Source: a virus. Taken from it: a DNA stretch of 30,128 nt. Below are positions 11,319 through 19,802 of this stretch, piece by piece. The notes beneath the pieces were generated by a model. That model saw nothing but the letters and a program-made list of their open reading frames with translations. It was not told the DNA's origin and ran no database searches. A program made the translations under genes and the position numbers. Positions within the stretch are counted from its first letter, which is position 1. Every line of letters starts with the position of its first letter. Location of the stretch: positions 1 to 30,128 of the IMG/VR virus record IMGVR_UViG_3300028025_002672. The stretch is one strand, 5' to 3'.

Positions 11319-12389
11319 TCACTTTCGTTTAGTTGGCATAACCATTAGTGAGGTCATAATTGTGATGGCGATTAAGGCACGGCGAGTACCGACAGGTACC
11401 GTTGAACCGATAGGGACGTAGGTGTCTACTGCCCCGCTGAAAACATTGACTGACTCCTCGAAGGATTCACGGACAGCTTCCGGTGCATCTTGAACGGCTG
11501 ACACCAACTGTACTAATTCGGTTTCGGATAGATCATCTAGGATTAATGCTTCAAAGACTTGGGTTGCTTCTTCAGCGGTGATGACAGCCAGTGCAGCTGG
11601 GCTGGTGGCTAAAGCAACGGCTTGTTCAGGGGTCACGACAGGCGGTACAACCACTGGTGGTAACGTCGTTGAAGTTGTTGAAGTCGTAGAGGTTGTGGAT
11701 GTACTTGTTGTTGTGGGTGCCAGGGTTGATGTTGTCGTGGGTGGCACGGTTGATGGAGGCACAGTTGTTTGAGGAATGGGAACAGTAGATGTTGTGGTTG
11801 TTGGTAACTCTGTGGTTGTTGTGGGCGTTACTGTTGTGGTGGTGGTAGACGATGTGGTTGTTGTCGTTGGGGCTACCGTGGTTGTTGTTGGTGGGAGCGT
11901 TGTTGTGGTCGTTGTTGTGCTAGTCGTGGTCGTTGTGCTGGTGGTTGTAGTAGTCGCTTCGGTAGTGGTAGTAGACGAAGTAGAGGTGGTGTTGGCTGGT
12001 TCCCCATTGAAGGACAGCTCGTATCGTTCATTCCATTCAGGGCTACTACGCCAAATATCTGGTTGCCAACAGCAAGTACCAGCCCGCAGACGATACCGAC
12101 CAGGCTGTACCTCTACAGAAATGTATGACTGCAAACCAAAGTGGTCATCAACACTGACAATTAAAGTACCTTGCTCGTCGTACAGCCACAGTTGAGGGTC
12201 AGAGTTGTACCCGTCAATGTAATAAGTCTGGGCTACAAACTGTGTTGGCTCGGTGTATTCAAACCAGTAATCAGAGATACCAGTAATAATTGGATTTTCT
12301 GCGCTGGCACTTGATGACAGAAACAGAATGGAAAGTACAACCCCTACGAGGGCGTAACGGCTAGCCCTTTTTGCCGAAGGCTGCTGCAA
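11319..12389 (-). CDS. Secreted Thr/Pro-rich tethered surface protein
   Basis: 356 aa. Residues 12-30 are a signal peptide (ALVGVVLSILFLSSSASA). A beta domain follows (about 31-130, with FVAQTYYIDGY, LWLYDEQGTLIVSV, YELSFNG), then a 120-residue stretch of Thr, Ser and Pro that is very low in complexity. A helical domain (PEQAVALATSPAALAVITAEEATQVFEALI, positions about 255-330) and a C-terminal hydrophobic segment ending KRK complete it. This could display the protein on the host surface. TTG at 12389 is the only plausible start. Thr linkers of this kind are frequent in Acidimicrobiia proteins. Confidence 0.7.
   Translation of the reverse strand: MQQPSAKRASRYALVGVVLSILFLSSSASAENPIITGISDYWFEYTEPTQFVAQTYYIDGYNSDPQLWLYDEQGTLIVSVDDHFGLQSYISVEVQPGRYRLRAGTCCWQPDIWRSSPEWNERYELSFNGEPANTTSTSSTTTTEATTTTTSTTTTTSTTTTTTTLPPTTTTVAPTTTTTSSTTTTTVTPTTTTELPTTTTSTVPIPQTTVPPSTVPPTTTSTLAPTTTSTSTTSTTSTTSTTLPPVVVPPVVTPEQAVALATSPAALAVITAEEATQVFEALILDDLSETELVQLVSAVQDAPEAVRESFEESVNVFSGAVDTYVPIGSTVPVGTRRALIAITIMTSLMVMPTKRK
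11630..12000 (-). repeat. Thr-codon simple-sequence region (about 0.37 kb)
   Basis: Within the Thr-rich linker of the secreted protein, ACN Thr codons dominate, giving long near-repeats of gttgtt/gtggtt on the plus strand. Such tracts are prone to length change by slippage and produce long valine-rich false frames on the opposite strand. Confidence 0.75.
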
Positions 12390-12588
12390 CTTCTTCTTTA
12401 GTGAGGGTTCCGTCTTCAGACCATGAACGAAGCAATGCTTCAGTTACTTTACCTGCGGCTACAACACCTGCGATGGCTGCTGATTTCCAGAGTTCAACAC
12501 CGAAAATTGCGCCACCTGCGACAGCTGCGAGTGCGGATGATCCGAATACCCCAAAGATTCGGAGGATGAGTGTTTGTACTTTTATCAT
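12361..12588 (-). CDS. Small membrane protein (75 aa), possible holin
   Basis: The ATG at 12588 overlaps the upstream stop (ATGA) and is preferred over a frame extension to 12609. Residues 5-50 contain two hydrophobic helices (ILRIFGVFGSSALAAVAGGAIFG, then WKSAAIAGVVAAG), followed by an acidic amphipathic end (LTKEEVAAAFGKKG). I recall similar proteins in other actinophages beside lysis genes. It and the 11132 gene are alternative holin candidates. It ends 29 nt inside the Thr-rich gene. Confidence 0.65.
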   Translation of the reverse strand: MIKVQTLILRIFGVFGSSALAAVAGGAIFGVELWKSAAIAGVVAAGKVTEALLRSWSEDGTLTKEEVAAAFGKKG

Positions 12589-12881
12589 GGGTTTTCCTTT
12601 GGTATCCATCTACAGGTTTGTTCGTCAAAGTCTACATCACCTGCTGGTTTGGGGGCGATGAAGGCATCCCGTTGCGGGTCGTAGGTGTATCCAGAACCTG
12701 CGTAGTTTTTGCGAAAGGTGCCGTTGTATGAGGTTTGAAGGTAGTTTCCTTCACCGAACTGTTGGCAGAACGCTTGCCCTACGGCTTCTGATTCTTGACC
12801 GTTGCTGTCAAGGATGTCTTCGTTTCTTACAACAATTACTCGTGTAACAATGTTGTTATTTAGTTCTGCAAAGTGCGCCAT
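12585..12881 (-). CDS. Conserved phage structural/tail-associated protein
   Basis: 98 aa beginning MAHFAELNNN and containing VTRVIVVRNEDILDSNGQESE, GQAFCQQFG, WLQ-type QTSYNGTFRKNYAGSGYTYD and DAFIAPKP. This combination recurs in cyanophage, pelagiphage and other marine/freshwater phage tail regions, usually as an unassigned structural or fibre-associated protein. ATG 12881 overlaps the fibre stop (TAATG). Confidence 0.7.
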   Translation of the reverse strand: MAHFAELNNNIVTRVIVVRNEDILDSNGQESEAVGQAFCQQFGEGNYLQTSYNGTFRKNYAGSGYTYDPQRDAFIAPKPAGDVDFDEQTCRWIPKENP

Positions 12882-13885
12882 TATGGACCCCAGTATTCAA
12901 AGTAAGCATATCCTGAACCACCAAAACCTTCACTTTTAGGACTGTATCCATCACTGCTTCCTGTACCACCATTACCTGTGTACGTTCCACCGTTAACAGG
13001 TGCGGTGTTGGATAGGTTTCCACCTGCACCGCCCTCACCGTAACCTGATGTCCAACCTGCGCCACCTGCGCCAGGTGTCCATGGGAAACTACTACCTGAT
13101 GCGTTCCCACCTACGCCGTTGGTTCCACCACCGCCACCACCTGCTTCGTAAGTTCTACCTATACCACCAGCATTGCCATTGCCTGATGCCCCACCATCAT
13201 TGGCAAACAATGAATAGGGGTTAATGCCACCCGCAGCAGAAAGAACAGAACCGATAGAAGTAGCCCCACCATCGGAGTACGACCCACCACCAGCACCGAC
13301 AGTGACGGTCACATTGCCAGAAATAGTTGCAGATGAGGCAGTGGTTCGTGCGCCCGCACCGCCACCGCCGCCACCTTGGGTTCCAAATTCATACTCTCCA
13401 GCACCACCACCAGCACGGGCTTCAAGATTCAACAGTCCAGTAATGGCAAGACCTGAAGTACCTGAACTTGGAACAGGGTTAGTCCAAGTAGATGAACCAG
13501 TGAACGGGACAGCGTTCAACTTGTATGTCTTAAACGAAGAACCAATACTTGAAGTAGTTACAAACCCACTCGAATTAGTAGTACGGAAACGCACATAGTA
13601 AGTGGTGTTATTACCAAGACTTGAAGCAGAAACAGTACGGGCAGTGTTAGTAGTACCCTGACCAATCGTTGTGTTAGTAGAAGCAACAGTCCACGCACTA
13701 TTACCAGACGCAAACGAACTAGAAGTAGACCATTGGAACTCAACAGAAGTGATAGCCCTGTTACCAGTAGCAGAAACCGTAGCGTTCAACACACCACTGT
13801 TTTGGTTGTAATTCGTAGACGAATTAAGCGTCAGCGTAGGCGCAATATGAACTGCCGAAGCAGAAGGTCCAACACAAACAGGCAT
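12881..13885 (-). CDS. Glycine-rich tail fibre with Fn3-like domain
   Basis: 334 aa. Residues about 15-120 form a fibronectin type III-like sandwich (ITSVEFQWSTSSSF, NTTYYVRFRTTNSSGF). The remaining 200 residues are very rich in Gly, Ser, Asn and Ala with repeated GGGGGG runs, ending YAYFEYWGP. Gly-rich fibre tips of this type pack as polyglycine helices in phage adhesins, so a receptor-binding role is likely. It overlaps the 12585 gene by TAATG. Confidence 0.75.
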   Translation of the reverse strand: MPVCVGPSASAVHIAPTLTLNSSTNYNQNSGVLNATVSATGNRAITSVEFQWSTSSSFASGNSAWTVASTNTTIGQGTTNTARTVSASSLGNNTTYYVRFRTTNSSGFVTTSSIGSSFKTYKLNAVPFTGSSTWTNPVPSSGTSGLAITGLLNLEARAGGGAGEYEFGTQGGGGGGAGARTTASSATISGNVTVTVGAGGGSYSDGGATSIGSVLSAAGGINPYSLFANDGGASGNGNAGGIGRTYEAGGGGGGTNGVGGNASGSSFPWTPGAGGAGWTSGYGEGGAGGNLSNTAPVNGGTYTGNGGTGSSDGYSPKSEGFGGSGYAYFEYWGP

Positions 13886-13888
13886 TAG

Positions 13889-14854
13889 TTACGCAACCGT
13901 GTCGCCAGAAAGAATCCACTCAGTATTGGAAATTTTAACTAGCGTCGCCATTGAATACCGTGTGCGAAGTTTTTTTCCATTAGATGAGTTAATTGTCACA
14001 CCCGCAGCACCAGCCACAACAACTTGTGCATCTCCAGCCACATCAGCAAGCAATGTAACAACTGCCCCGTTAGGGAAAGCAATAGTAGAATCAGGAACAG
14101 TAACAGTAAATGCTGCCGAGCAACGCAATGTGCAGTTTGCGTCAACTAAAGCAAGGGAAAAGGCAGTGGCTTTGGCAGTTAAAGTGGGGGATGCAAGTTT
14201 AGGGGAAGTAACAGAAGCATCAGCAAGGTCAGCCTCCACAATAGTTCCATTAACAATGTTTGCAGAAGCAACCGTAATACCAGCAGGCAACGCACCAGTA
14301 GCCAACTTACTTAAAGCAATCGCAGCAGCCGAATTAATGTCAGCATCAACAATGGTGTCGTTAGCAATCTTGGCTGAAGTAACAGCTGAATCAGCAATAC
14401 CAGCCTCAACAACCTGTCCCCATTTGAAACCATTAGTAGCCGTACTGTCAGCTTGTAACACGTGAGTATTTGTGCCAACCCCAAGACGGTTGATAGATGA
14501 ACCATCAGTACCAATAACGTCACCCTTGGTGGTCATCACGGATGCAATCAAGTTGGCTTCGTCAGCTTCGTCAGCCGTAAACACAGGGTAGATAGCTGCA
14601 CCAGCATTATGAACAAGTGGCGCAGAAGTGTCATCTTGTGATCGAACAACAGTCAAAGTTAACGTCGAAATTGCTGTGACCTTAACCTTTTCTTCCTTTG
14701 AAGTGCCAGGTTCAACAACACAATAAAACGGGAAAGAAGTAGCCCACCCAGTAACAGTATCCACAACAAAAGTAGTATCACTATCAGTTGGGCTATTAGT
14801 CAGCACAGCCTTAGCAGGTGCGCCTTTATATCCTTTTCGTACTGGTAAAGCCAT
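13889..14854 (-). CDS. Tail fibre protein with Ala/Ser repeat shaft
   Basis: 321 aa. After a beta-rich head (FVVDTVTGWATSFPFYCVV), residues about 150-240 contain degenerate repeats of the form V-x-S-A-K-I-A-N-x-T-I-V-D-A-D-I (positions about 160-240), typical of trimeric fibre shafts. A C-terminal domain has AFTVTVPDSTIAFPNGAVVTLL and ISNTEWILSG, as in fibre tip domains. It lies between the long beta-rich tail protein and the Gly-rich fibre. Probably virion-associated; target unknown. Confidence 0.7.
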   Translation of the reverse strand: MALPVRKGYKGAPAKAVLTNSPTDSDTTFVVDTVTGWATSFPFYCVVEPGTSKEEKVKVTAISTLTLTVVRSQDDTSAPLVHNAGAAIYPVFTADEADEANLIASVMTTKGDVIGTDGSSINRLGVGTNTHVLQADSTATNGFKWGQVVEAGIADSAVTSAKIANDTIVDADINSAAAIALSKLATGALPAGITVASANIVNGTIVEADLADASVTSPKLASPTLTAKATAFSLALVDANCTLRCSAAFTVTVPDSTIAFPNGAVVTLLADVAGDAQVVVAGAAGVTINSSNGKKLRTRYSMATLVKISNTEWILSGDTVA

Positions 14855-14863
14855 TAGATTCTC

Positions 14864-16711
14864 CTAGTTTTCTACAGATCGCATTGTAACAGTAGCCGTG
14901 CCATCCCAAGACCAGGTGTTTCCTGTGCTATCAATGGGTTGCCATTCAACATCTTCAGTGATGACACTATACGACCTAGTACCTAGCTGGAGGGTGACGA
15001 TGCGAGGGTTATGAATAAGACTATTGAGATTGTTTAGTTCTGCTTCGGGATCCATATAGATGTCACGGTCACGAGGGCGTATCTTGTGGTGAAGCAGGAC
15101 AGGGATGGAGAACACTTCTGACCGGAACGGTGCAGCGTAGGCTCGTGCCATCCAACGGGTAACTATAGGGCTGTCGGTTAATGCGGCAGTTCCTTTAGTT
15201 AGTACCAGTTTGAAATCAGCTTCAATGGTTTTCGTGTCGGTACCTTGATAGGTGTATTCACTGTCGGTGGTGTCTTGAAAATTGCCAAGGAAAGTAAAAT
15301 CTGTGTGGTCGTGAGAAATGTAGGCGGCGACACTGCCTTTGAGTGGTTCGGTTCGGACATCAAATTTGGCTACGAACTTGCGGTCTGGGATACCCCAACG
15401 GTATGTGCCTGTTTCTATTTCACCTGATGCTACAACGCTTGTTGTGTCTTCACCGATGACACCGATGCCGTTGATGGAGAACACCCGTTTAGAATCAAAC
15501 GTAACAACACTTTGCACGACCCCTGTGTTTGTATACATAAGATCAGTAGCGAAAGCAGGGGTGTTTGGGGCTGTGCTAATAGACAAATCTAGGCGACCTA
15601 AACCGCCGGAGGTACCGTCGTAGTTTGTCCAAGTGAACCAAACGAATCGCCCATCGCCAGTGAAATCGTTTACTGAACCTGATGTTGGAATCATGGAACC
15701 GAGAAGTAGGTTGCCTGATGCGTCTGTGGTAGCCATACGGATACCTTTGTTTGTGCCGATAAAGATGAATCCAAGATACGAGTCAATGCTTGAAACTATT
15801 TCTCCGTAAGGTAGTTGTCCTGCAACAGAACAGTCATCTAAAGCGGTTCCATCAGCTTTCAATGTTGTTTTGTAGATAAGGCTTATATCGCCTGCGAACC
15901 CAGCTATATAGATGAAGCCGTTACCGCCTGCACTACCAACAAAACGCATTGCAGCATTACGGTTTGTGTGTACTGTGTTACCACCACCTGATGTGCTTAT
16001 GTCCATGATGATATTTGCTTGCGTACCGATAATACGTCCATTGGCATATCCCAAAGAAGTGAATGTGTGGGATCCTGTGGTATGGCTTGAAATGCTTGAA
16101 CCAGCACTGTCATGCACATGAACACTGTCTGTGGTGTAACCAATAAAGACTCTTGTACCGTCAGAAACCAACGCCGTAATGTCTTTAGCCAAAGCACCCG
16201 TACTGATTGTTGTCCAGTTGCCAGTTACCGTAGTAGTGCGTTTTAATGATTGCCCGTCAGCAACATAAATGTATCCACCAGCGACACACATCAACTGTTT
16301 AGCGGCAGTGGTTGGTGCGCCCGAACCAACATTCAACGCCGTGGTATTCAACAAAGATACTTGCCCTTTAACCCAAGGGTTAATACCCTTAGATTTGTAG
16401 AACATGTAGTCCTTGGCTTCAGCCGTATCAGCATACTGTTGACCCGCACCAAGATGCCATGAGTCTTGCCCTCTGCGCCACAAACCACCAGGGTTAATAG
16501 CTGCCTCACCAGGAGCAGTCGAAGTGTCCTGCGAATCACGAACACGTTGCTCATGGCTACGCACATACCTGCCTGATTTCATATCAATCAGATACGGACG
16601 ACCATTGATAGCCACAGGGTAAAGAGAAGGAACAACATTAGTTTGTGCAGTACCGCCGTAAAACGCAGGGGTATCTACAAAAGGGATACTAAACGTGGAA
16701 GCAGTCGCCAC
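14864..16711 (-). CDS. Large beta-rich tail protein (615 aa), tube/nozzle-like
   Basis: The longest gene in the window. Its middle has many short blades of the form YIYVADGQSLKR, VFIGYTTDSVHV, FIYIAGFAGDISLIY and FIFIGTNKGIRM, consistent with a beta-propeller-like fold. The C-terminal part (IPDRKFVAKFDV, RWMARAYAAPF, TWSWDGTATVTMR) resembles podovirus tail tube B/nozzle proteins in arrangement. It follows the adaptor-like gene, as tube A and tube B genes do in podoviruses. Assignment is by position and fold impression. Confidence 0.6.
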   Translation of the reverse strand: MATASTFSIPFVDTPAFYGGTAQTNVVPSLYPVAINGRPYLIDMKSGRYVRSHEQRVRDSQDTSTAPGEAAINPGGLWRRGQDSWHLGAGQQYADTAEAKDYMFYKSKGINPWVKGQVSLLNTTALNVGSGAPTTAAKQLMCVAGGYIYVADGQSLKRTTTVTGNWTTISTGALAKDITALVSDGTRVFIGYTTDSVHVHDSAGSSISSHTTGSHTFTSLGYANGRIIGTQANIIMDISTSGGGNTVHTNRNAAMRFVGSAGGNGFIYIAGFAGDISLIYKTTLKADGTALDDCSVAGQLPYGEIVSSIDSYLGFIFIGTNKGIRMATTDASGNLLLGSMIPTSGSVNDFTGDGRFVWFTWTNYDGTSGGLGRLDLSISTAPNTPAFATDLMYTNTGVVQSVVTFDSKRVFSINGIGVIGEDTTSVVASGEIETGTYRWGIPDRKFVAKFDVRTEPLKGSVAAYISHDHTDFTFLGNFQDTTDSEYTYQGTDTKTIEADFKLVLTKGTAALTDSPIVTRWMARAYAAPFRSEVFSIPVLLHHKIRPRDRDIYMDPEAELNNLNSLIHNPRIVTLQLGTRSYSVITEDVEWQPIDSTGNTWSWDGTATVTMRSVEN

Positions 16712-16714
16712 GAC

Positions 16715-17602
16715 CTAACCTCTTTGCAGGAACGTAGGGTATTGCCGAGCAAGTTTAGCTGCCTCAGCGGTGATGCGATCACGACGCATACGGATAAGGC
16801 TAGTGATACTGCCCGATACTGCACCAGCTGTGACTTCATCAGCCCTGCGGGTGTCGCCTTGGGATTCTGTGAAGTTGCGTTTCACTTCTCGTGGGGCTAC
16901 CAAACGGATTTGCGCCCCGATAACAAGGAGGTCTTCTGCTGATTCAGGGAAACCAGCGTTGAGTTGGATGCCTTCTGTTTCGGTTGTGACCTTGGTAAAC
17001 GGGGATCGGTAGGTGACACGGACATCTCCTGGGCGTACACCTTGGTCGAATTGAAGTGCCAACCCTGAACCGAAATCTTTGGTTGGCATATCACGGAGGA
17101 GTTTGACGTTGCGTACCTGCTGATAGTCAGACGATAGGTACCTTGCACGGACTTCGATGATGTCTATAACACCTGCGACTGAGGGCAGGTTGATTTGACG
17201 GTCTGAACCGTTGTAGTTCAGGTCTAGGATTTTGACCTGGAACAGCCCATTCATGGGGCTAGACAAGTCGGCTAGTTCGTCGTTGATTGCTTCTAGGATT
17301 TGCGCCCGTGGGAAACGAGGGTTGACAATCAGCATGGAGTTGACCACATGGGCGGCTGCAACGGTGGCATTAAAGGCTCGTTCAACAGTTACGGTTTTGC
17401 TGGACTCAACAACAGACCAGACATACATTTGTTCCGAGTCAATCTCGATGATGGTACCGGCACGGACACCGCCTACTTCGTAGGTCAGGGTAAGGGTTGT
17501 CGCCGTAGCATTGATAGCCGAAGCTAGTTTGTTACGTTCCTCAATAACTCCAGACAGCAGTTGCCGTTGGGTTCGGTTAATGACTTGGGCGACTGTAGCC
17601 AC
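16715..17602 (-). CDS. Neck/adaptor or tail tube A-like protein (295 aa)
   Basis: GTG at 17602 overlaps the upstream stop (TAGTG). The N-terminal helix TVAQVINRTQRQLLSG is followed by a beta domain with ATATTLTLTYEVGGVRAGTIIEIDSEQMYV, a pattern common to phage head-tail adaptors. A helical bundle (RFPRAQILEAINDELADLSSPM) and LVIGAQIRLVAPREVKRNF follow. Gene order, just before the large tail protein, supports a neck protein that joins portal and tail. Not certain. Confidence 0.65.
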   Translation of the reverse strand: MATVAQVINRTQRQLLSGVIEERNKLASAINATATTLTLTYEVGGVRAGTIIEIDSEQMYVWSVVESSKTVTVERAFNATVAAAHVVNSMLIVNPRFPRAQILEAINDELADLSSPMNGLFQVKILDLNYNGSDRQINLPSVAGVIDIIEVRARYLSSDYQQVRNVKLLRDMPTKDFGSGLALQFDQGVRPGDVRVTYRSPFTKVTTETEGIQLNAGFPESAEDLLVIGAQIRLVAPREVKRNFTESQGDTRRADEVTAGAVSGSITSLIRMRRDRITAEAAKLARQYPTFLQRG

Positions 17603-17730
17603 TATTTCATTTTCTTCTTACGGACTGGAGCCTTTTTGCCGTATTCCATTTTGCGTTCCATTTTGCCTTCGCCTTTTTCGTGCTTCATTTTGGCAGCTTT
17701 GGACTTGTACATTTCGCCTTTAGCAGACAT
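17602..17730 (-). CDS. Lys/Met-rich basic peptide (42 aa)
   Basis: ATG at 17730 with AAGGAG 6 nt upstream. Nearly half of the residues are Lys, Arg or Glu, in the pattern YKSKAAKMKHEKGEGKM...RKMEYGKKAPVRKKKMK. Similar short basic peptides occur in structural operons of marine podoviruses and may bind packaged DNA. Its stop overlaps the GTG of the adaptor gene. Confidence 0.65.
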   Translation of the reverse strand: MSAKGEMYKSKAAKMKHEKGEGKMERKMEYGKKAPVRKKKMK

Positions 17731-17758
17731 GGCTACTCCTTGTATTGAGACAAGGCAA

Positions 17759-18799
17759 TCATAGCCTATAGTGGCTTAGGTTTGTTTTTAGTCTTTCATC
17801 ACTGGGGTTTAACGCCACAGCTTGTGATCCGTGGAACCATGCTTCGTCCATGTCACCCAAGTGGTAGCAGGCGACAGCCATCAGGTCGTGTGGTAGCCAA
17901 CCCCAAGCGTCTGCTTCACAAAGATAATCCAATGGTTTTTCGGTGATTGCTAAAGCCATTGAGACTGTGTTTCTTACTGCGAGCCAGTTGCGTTTCTCGT
18001 GGTAGTACATCGCTAAAGCAACCCATGATTCACGACGGGTTGGGTCTTCAGCTATGGCACGGTACAGGTGGTAGTCAGCTGCGGTGGGAACCATCTTGGC
18101 TAGGTACCGGTGGGATGCGGCTCGTTCTGGGTTCCACGTGGATAGGTCTAGATGACGACTGAAGTGATATTGGGATAGTCCGTAGTCGCCGTGAAAGAAT
18201 AGTTCACGGGCTAGGTAGAACTGGTTGCGATCATCACGGGGGTCTTCTTCTACAGCCAGTTTCAGTAGGGGCAGGTATTGACTGCGGGACTTTGAGCTGT
18301 CGGGGTGGTGGTGGATTTGCAAGCCTGTGACCCAGTGTTGGGTTTCACCGTCGGTGGGTTTGAGGACTTCATGGACTGGGTGTTTCCATGTGTAGTCGCT
18401 TCGGCTGTGGATTTTGTCGCCTGCATAGGTGAGTCCTTCAGTGCCGTCGGGGTTCCATGACCAGATGTAGCGATACCTAGGTCTTGTTATCCCATCGGGC
18501 AAAGCCTCTAATGCCTGTCTCCAGCCAGGAAGCAACACTTCATCCATGTCTAGCCATATCACATAGTCAATATCATCAGGGATAAGGGAGAGGGCATGGT
18601 TGCGGGCATGGTCAAAACGCCAAGGAGTAAAAACTTTTTGATGCCACATGACTTTACCGATTGTTGGCATGACCCAAAAAGAGTTATCTGAGCCTGTGTC
18701 CAAGATGAGTCGGTAGTCGGCTTCTTGTGATGATTCAGACCATCGTGTGATGAACTCTTGTGATTCGTTTTTACAGATAGTTGCTACAGCAATCTTCAT
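17759..18799 (-). CDS. GT2-type glycosyltransferase with TPR-like C-terminus
   Basis: 346 aa from ATG 18799, which overlaps the HNH stop (ATGA). The start MKIAVATICKNES and LDTGSDNS (33-40) are the nucleotide-sugar-binding elements of GT2 enzymes, and WLDMDEVL has the metal-binding D84-x-D86. RFDHARNHALS lies between. The second half (from about residue 205) repeats helical pairs such as NQFYLARELFFHGDYGLSQYHFSRHL, as in TPR domains. It is among fibre genes and likely glycosylates virion proteins or the host surface. Confidence 0.82.
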   Translation of the reverse strand: MKIAVATICKNESQEFITRWSESSQEADYRLILDTGSDNSFWVMPTIGKVMWHQKVFTPWRFDHARNHALSLIPDDIDYVIWLDMDEVLLPGWRQALEALPDGITRPRYRYIWSWNPDGTEGLTYAGDKIHSRSDYTWKHPVHEVLKPTDGETQHWVTGLQIHHHPDSSKSRSQYLPLLKLAVEEDPRDDRNQFYLARELFFHGDYGLSQYHFSRHLDLSTWNPERAASHRYLAKMVPTAADYHLYRAIAEDPTRRESWVALAMYYHEKRNWLAVRNTVSMALAITEKPLDYLCEADAWGWLPHDLMAVACYHLGDMDEAWFHGSQAVALNPSDERLKTNLSHYRL

Positions 18800-19218
18800 T
18801 TCTTTTTCCTGATTCTGTCGTATGCACGGCGACATTCTTTACAAACACGCTTACCAGATGGTGTTGTATAAAGGTTCACCCCAGACAATTCGTGACCATG
18901 CTTACACCGTGTTTTCCTAGAAGACCAGTGCCGTTTTTTTTGAACACAATCAGACATGTTTTCTTTTTGTGTACCAGAAACAAGATGATTTGGGTTAACA
19001 CATGGCGGGTTATCACAGGTGTGCATACATATTTCTGGTTTTATACCGTTTGTAATTTCAAATGCGAACCTGTGTGCATAAACGGTTTTACCATAATACG
19101 GATTAAAAGTTCCATATTTATTTATCCCTCTATAACCAAGCCATTCCCAACATTCATCAATGTCGCCCTTGTTTACTTTGCTCCAAAATCTAGCGATGGT
19201 GTATACAGCGATACGCAT
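18796..19218 (-). CDS. HNH endonuclease fused to a glycosyltransferase-like N-terminus
   Basis: 140 aa from ATG 19218 (AGAAGGGAACCAT before it). The core has CWEWLGYRGINKYGTF, VYAHRFAFE, MHTCDNPPCVNPNHLVSG and a C-terminal CKHGHELSG...VCKECRR zinc ribbon, so it is closely related in plan to the 5033 enzyme. The first nine residues, MRIAVYTIA, instead resemble the GT2 gene start just downstream (MKIAVATIC) and are abnormal for an HNH protein. This looks like insertion of an HNH gene behind the initiation region of a glycosyltransferase. Likely mobile. Confidence 0.88.
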   Translation of the reverse strand: MRIAVYTIARFWSKVNKGDIDECWEWLGYRGINKYGTFNPYYGKTVYAHRFAFEITNGIKPEICMHTCDNPPCVNPNHLVSGTQKENMSDCVQKKRHWSSRKTRCKHGHELSGVNLYTTPSGKRVCKECRRAYDRIRKKK

Positions 19219-19241
19219 ATGGTTCCCTTCTGTTGACAGGT

Positions 19242-19802
19242 TTACCCTGCAATCTCCATAAGATAAATAGTGCAAGTCGCCACGGAGGAAGCACGGAAAT
19301 ATGCTGCCGAAGCATTTGTTTTGAACTGCACCTTGTAAGTAGTGGCAGAAGTAGTAGCAGGGCTGTCAAGGACAGTTAAAAAATGTCCACCGTCTAAGTT
19401 GTTTGCGTCACCACCCAAAGGGTTGGTTTCATTTATTTGTGTAGACCCTCTGACCAAGTTAAAAGTTGTTTTGTTGGTTGATACGTTATACCAGTTAATT
19501 TGAGCCAAAACTAAAACTTTGCTAGATGAAGATTTTGGTGTAATGGTTGCAGATAAACCAGCATCTCCGTAAGAACTTGGTCCAATACCTACTTGGGTAT
19601 TAGATGTCCCTGTGACTAACTGCAACACTGTCCCGTTGGTTGGCGTAGTTGCCGAGATGTACCGCCATGCTGTGCCGTTCCAAATCGCCACCATATCCGT
19701 GTCAGTCTCGTAAATCATCTGACCTTCGTACGGGGCTGTCGGGCGTGTCGTGGATGTGCATACACCAGTTCTGATACCCGTGTTGTTATTTGAGATAGCC
19801 AT
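19242..19802 (-). CDS. Tail fibre protein with TRPxxPYEGQ module
   Basis: 186 aa. The N-terminus has TTRPTAPYEGQMIYETDTD and VAIWNGTAWRYIS, shared with the next fibre gene (ARPASPYEGQ). The C-terminal 100 residues are a beta-rich tip domain (SKVLVLAQINWYN, TTFNLVRGSTQINE). The shared head probably attaches the fibre to the same tail site, and the tips differ. ATG 19802 overlaps the upstream stop (TAATG). Confidence 0.75.
   Translation of the reverse strand: MAISNNNTGIRTGVCTSTTRPTAPYEGQMIYETDTDMVAIWNGTAWRYISATTPTNGTVLQLVTGTSNTQVGIGPSSYGDAGLSATITPKSSSSKVLVLAQINWYNVSTNKTTFNLVRGSTQINETNPLGGDANNLDGGHFLTVLDSPATTSATTYKVQFKTNASAAYFRASSVATCTIYLMEIAG

Noticed and set aside
11776-12195. Long valine-rich reading frame on the plus strand
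   Set aside because: It is the complement of the Thr-codon tract of the secreted protein; it has no RBS or coding-like composition.
13899-14465. Plus-strand frame of 188 codons opposite the fibre gene at 13889
   Set aside because: Antisense shadow of an Ala/Ser-rich repeat gene; no RBS and no supporting neighbours.
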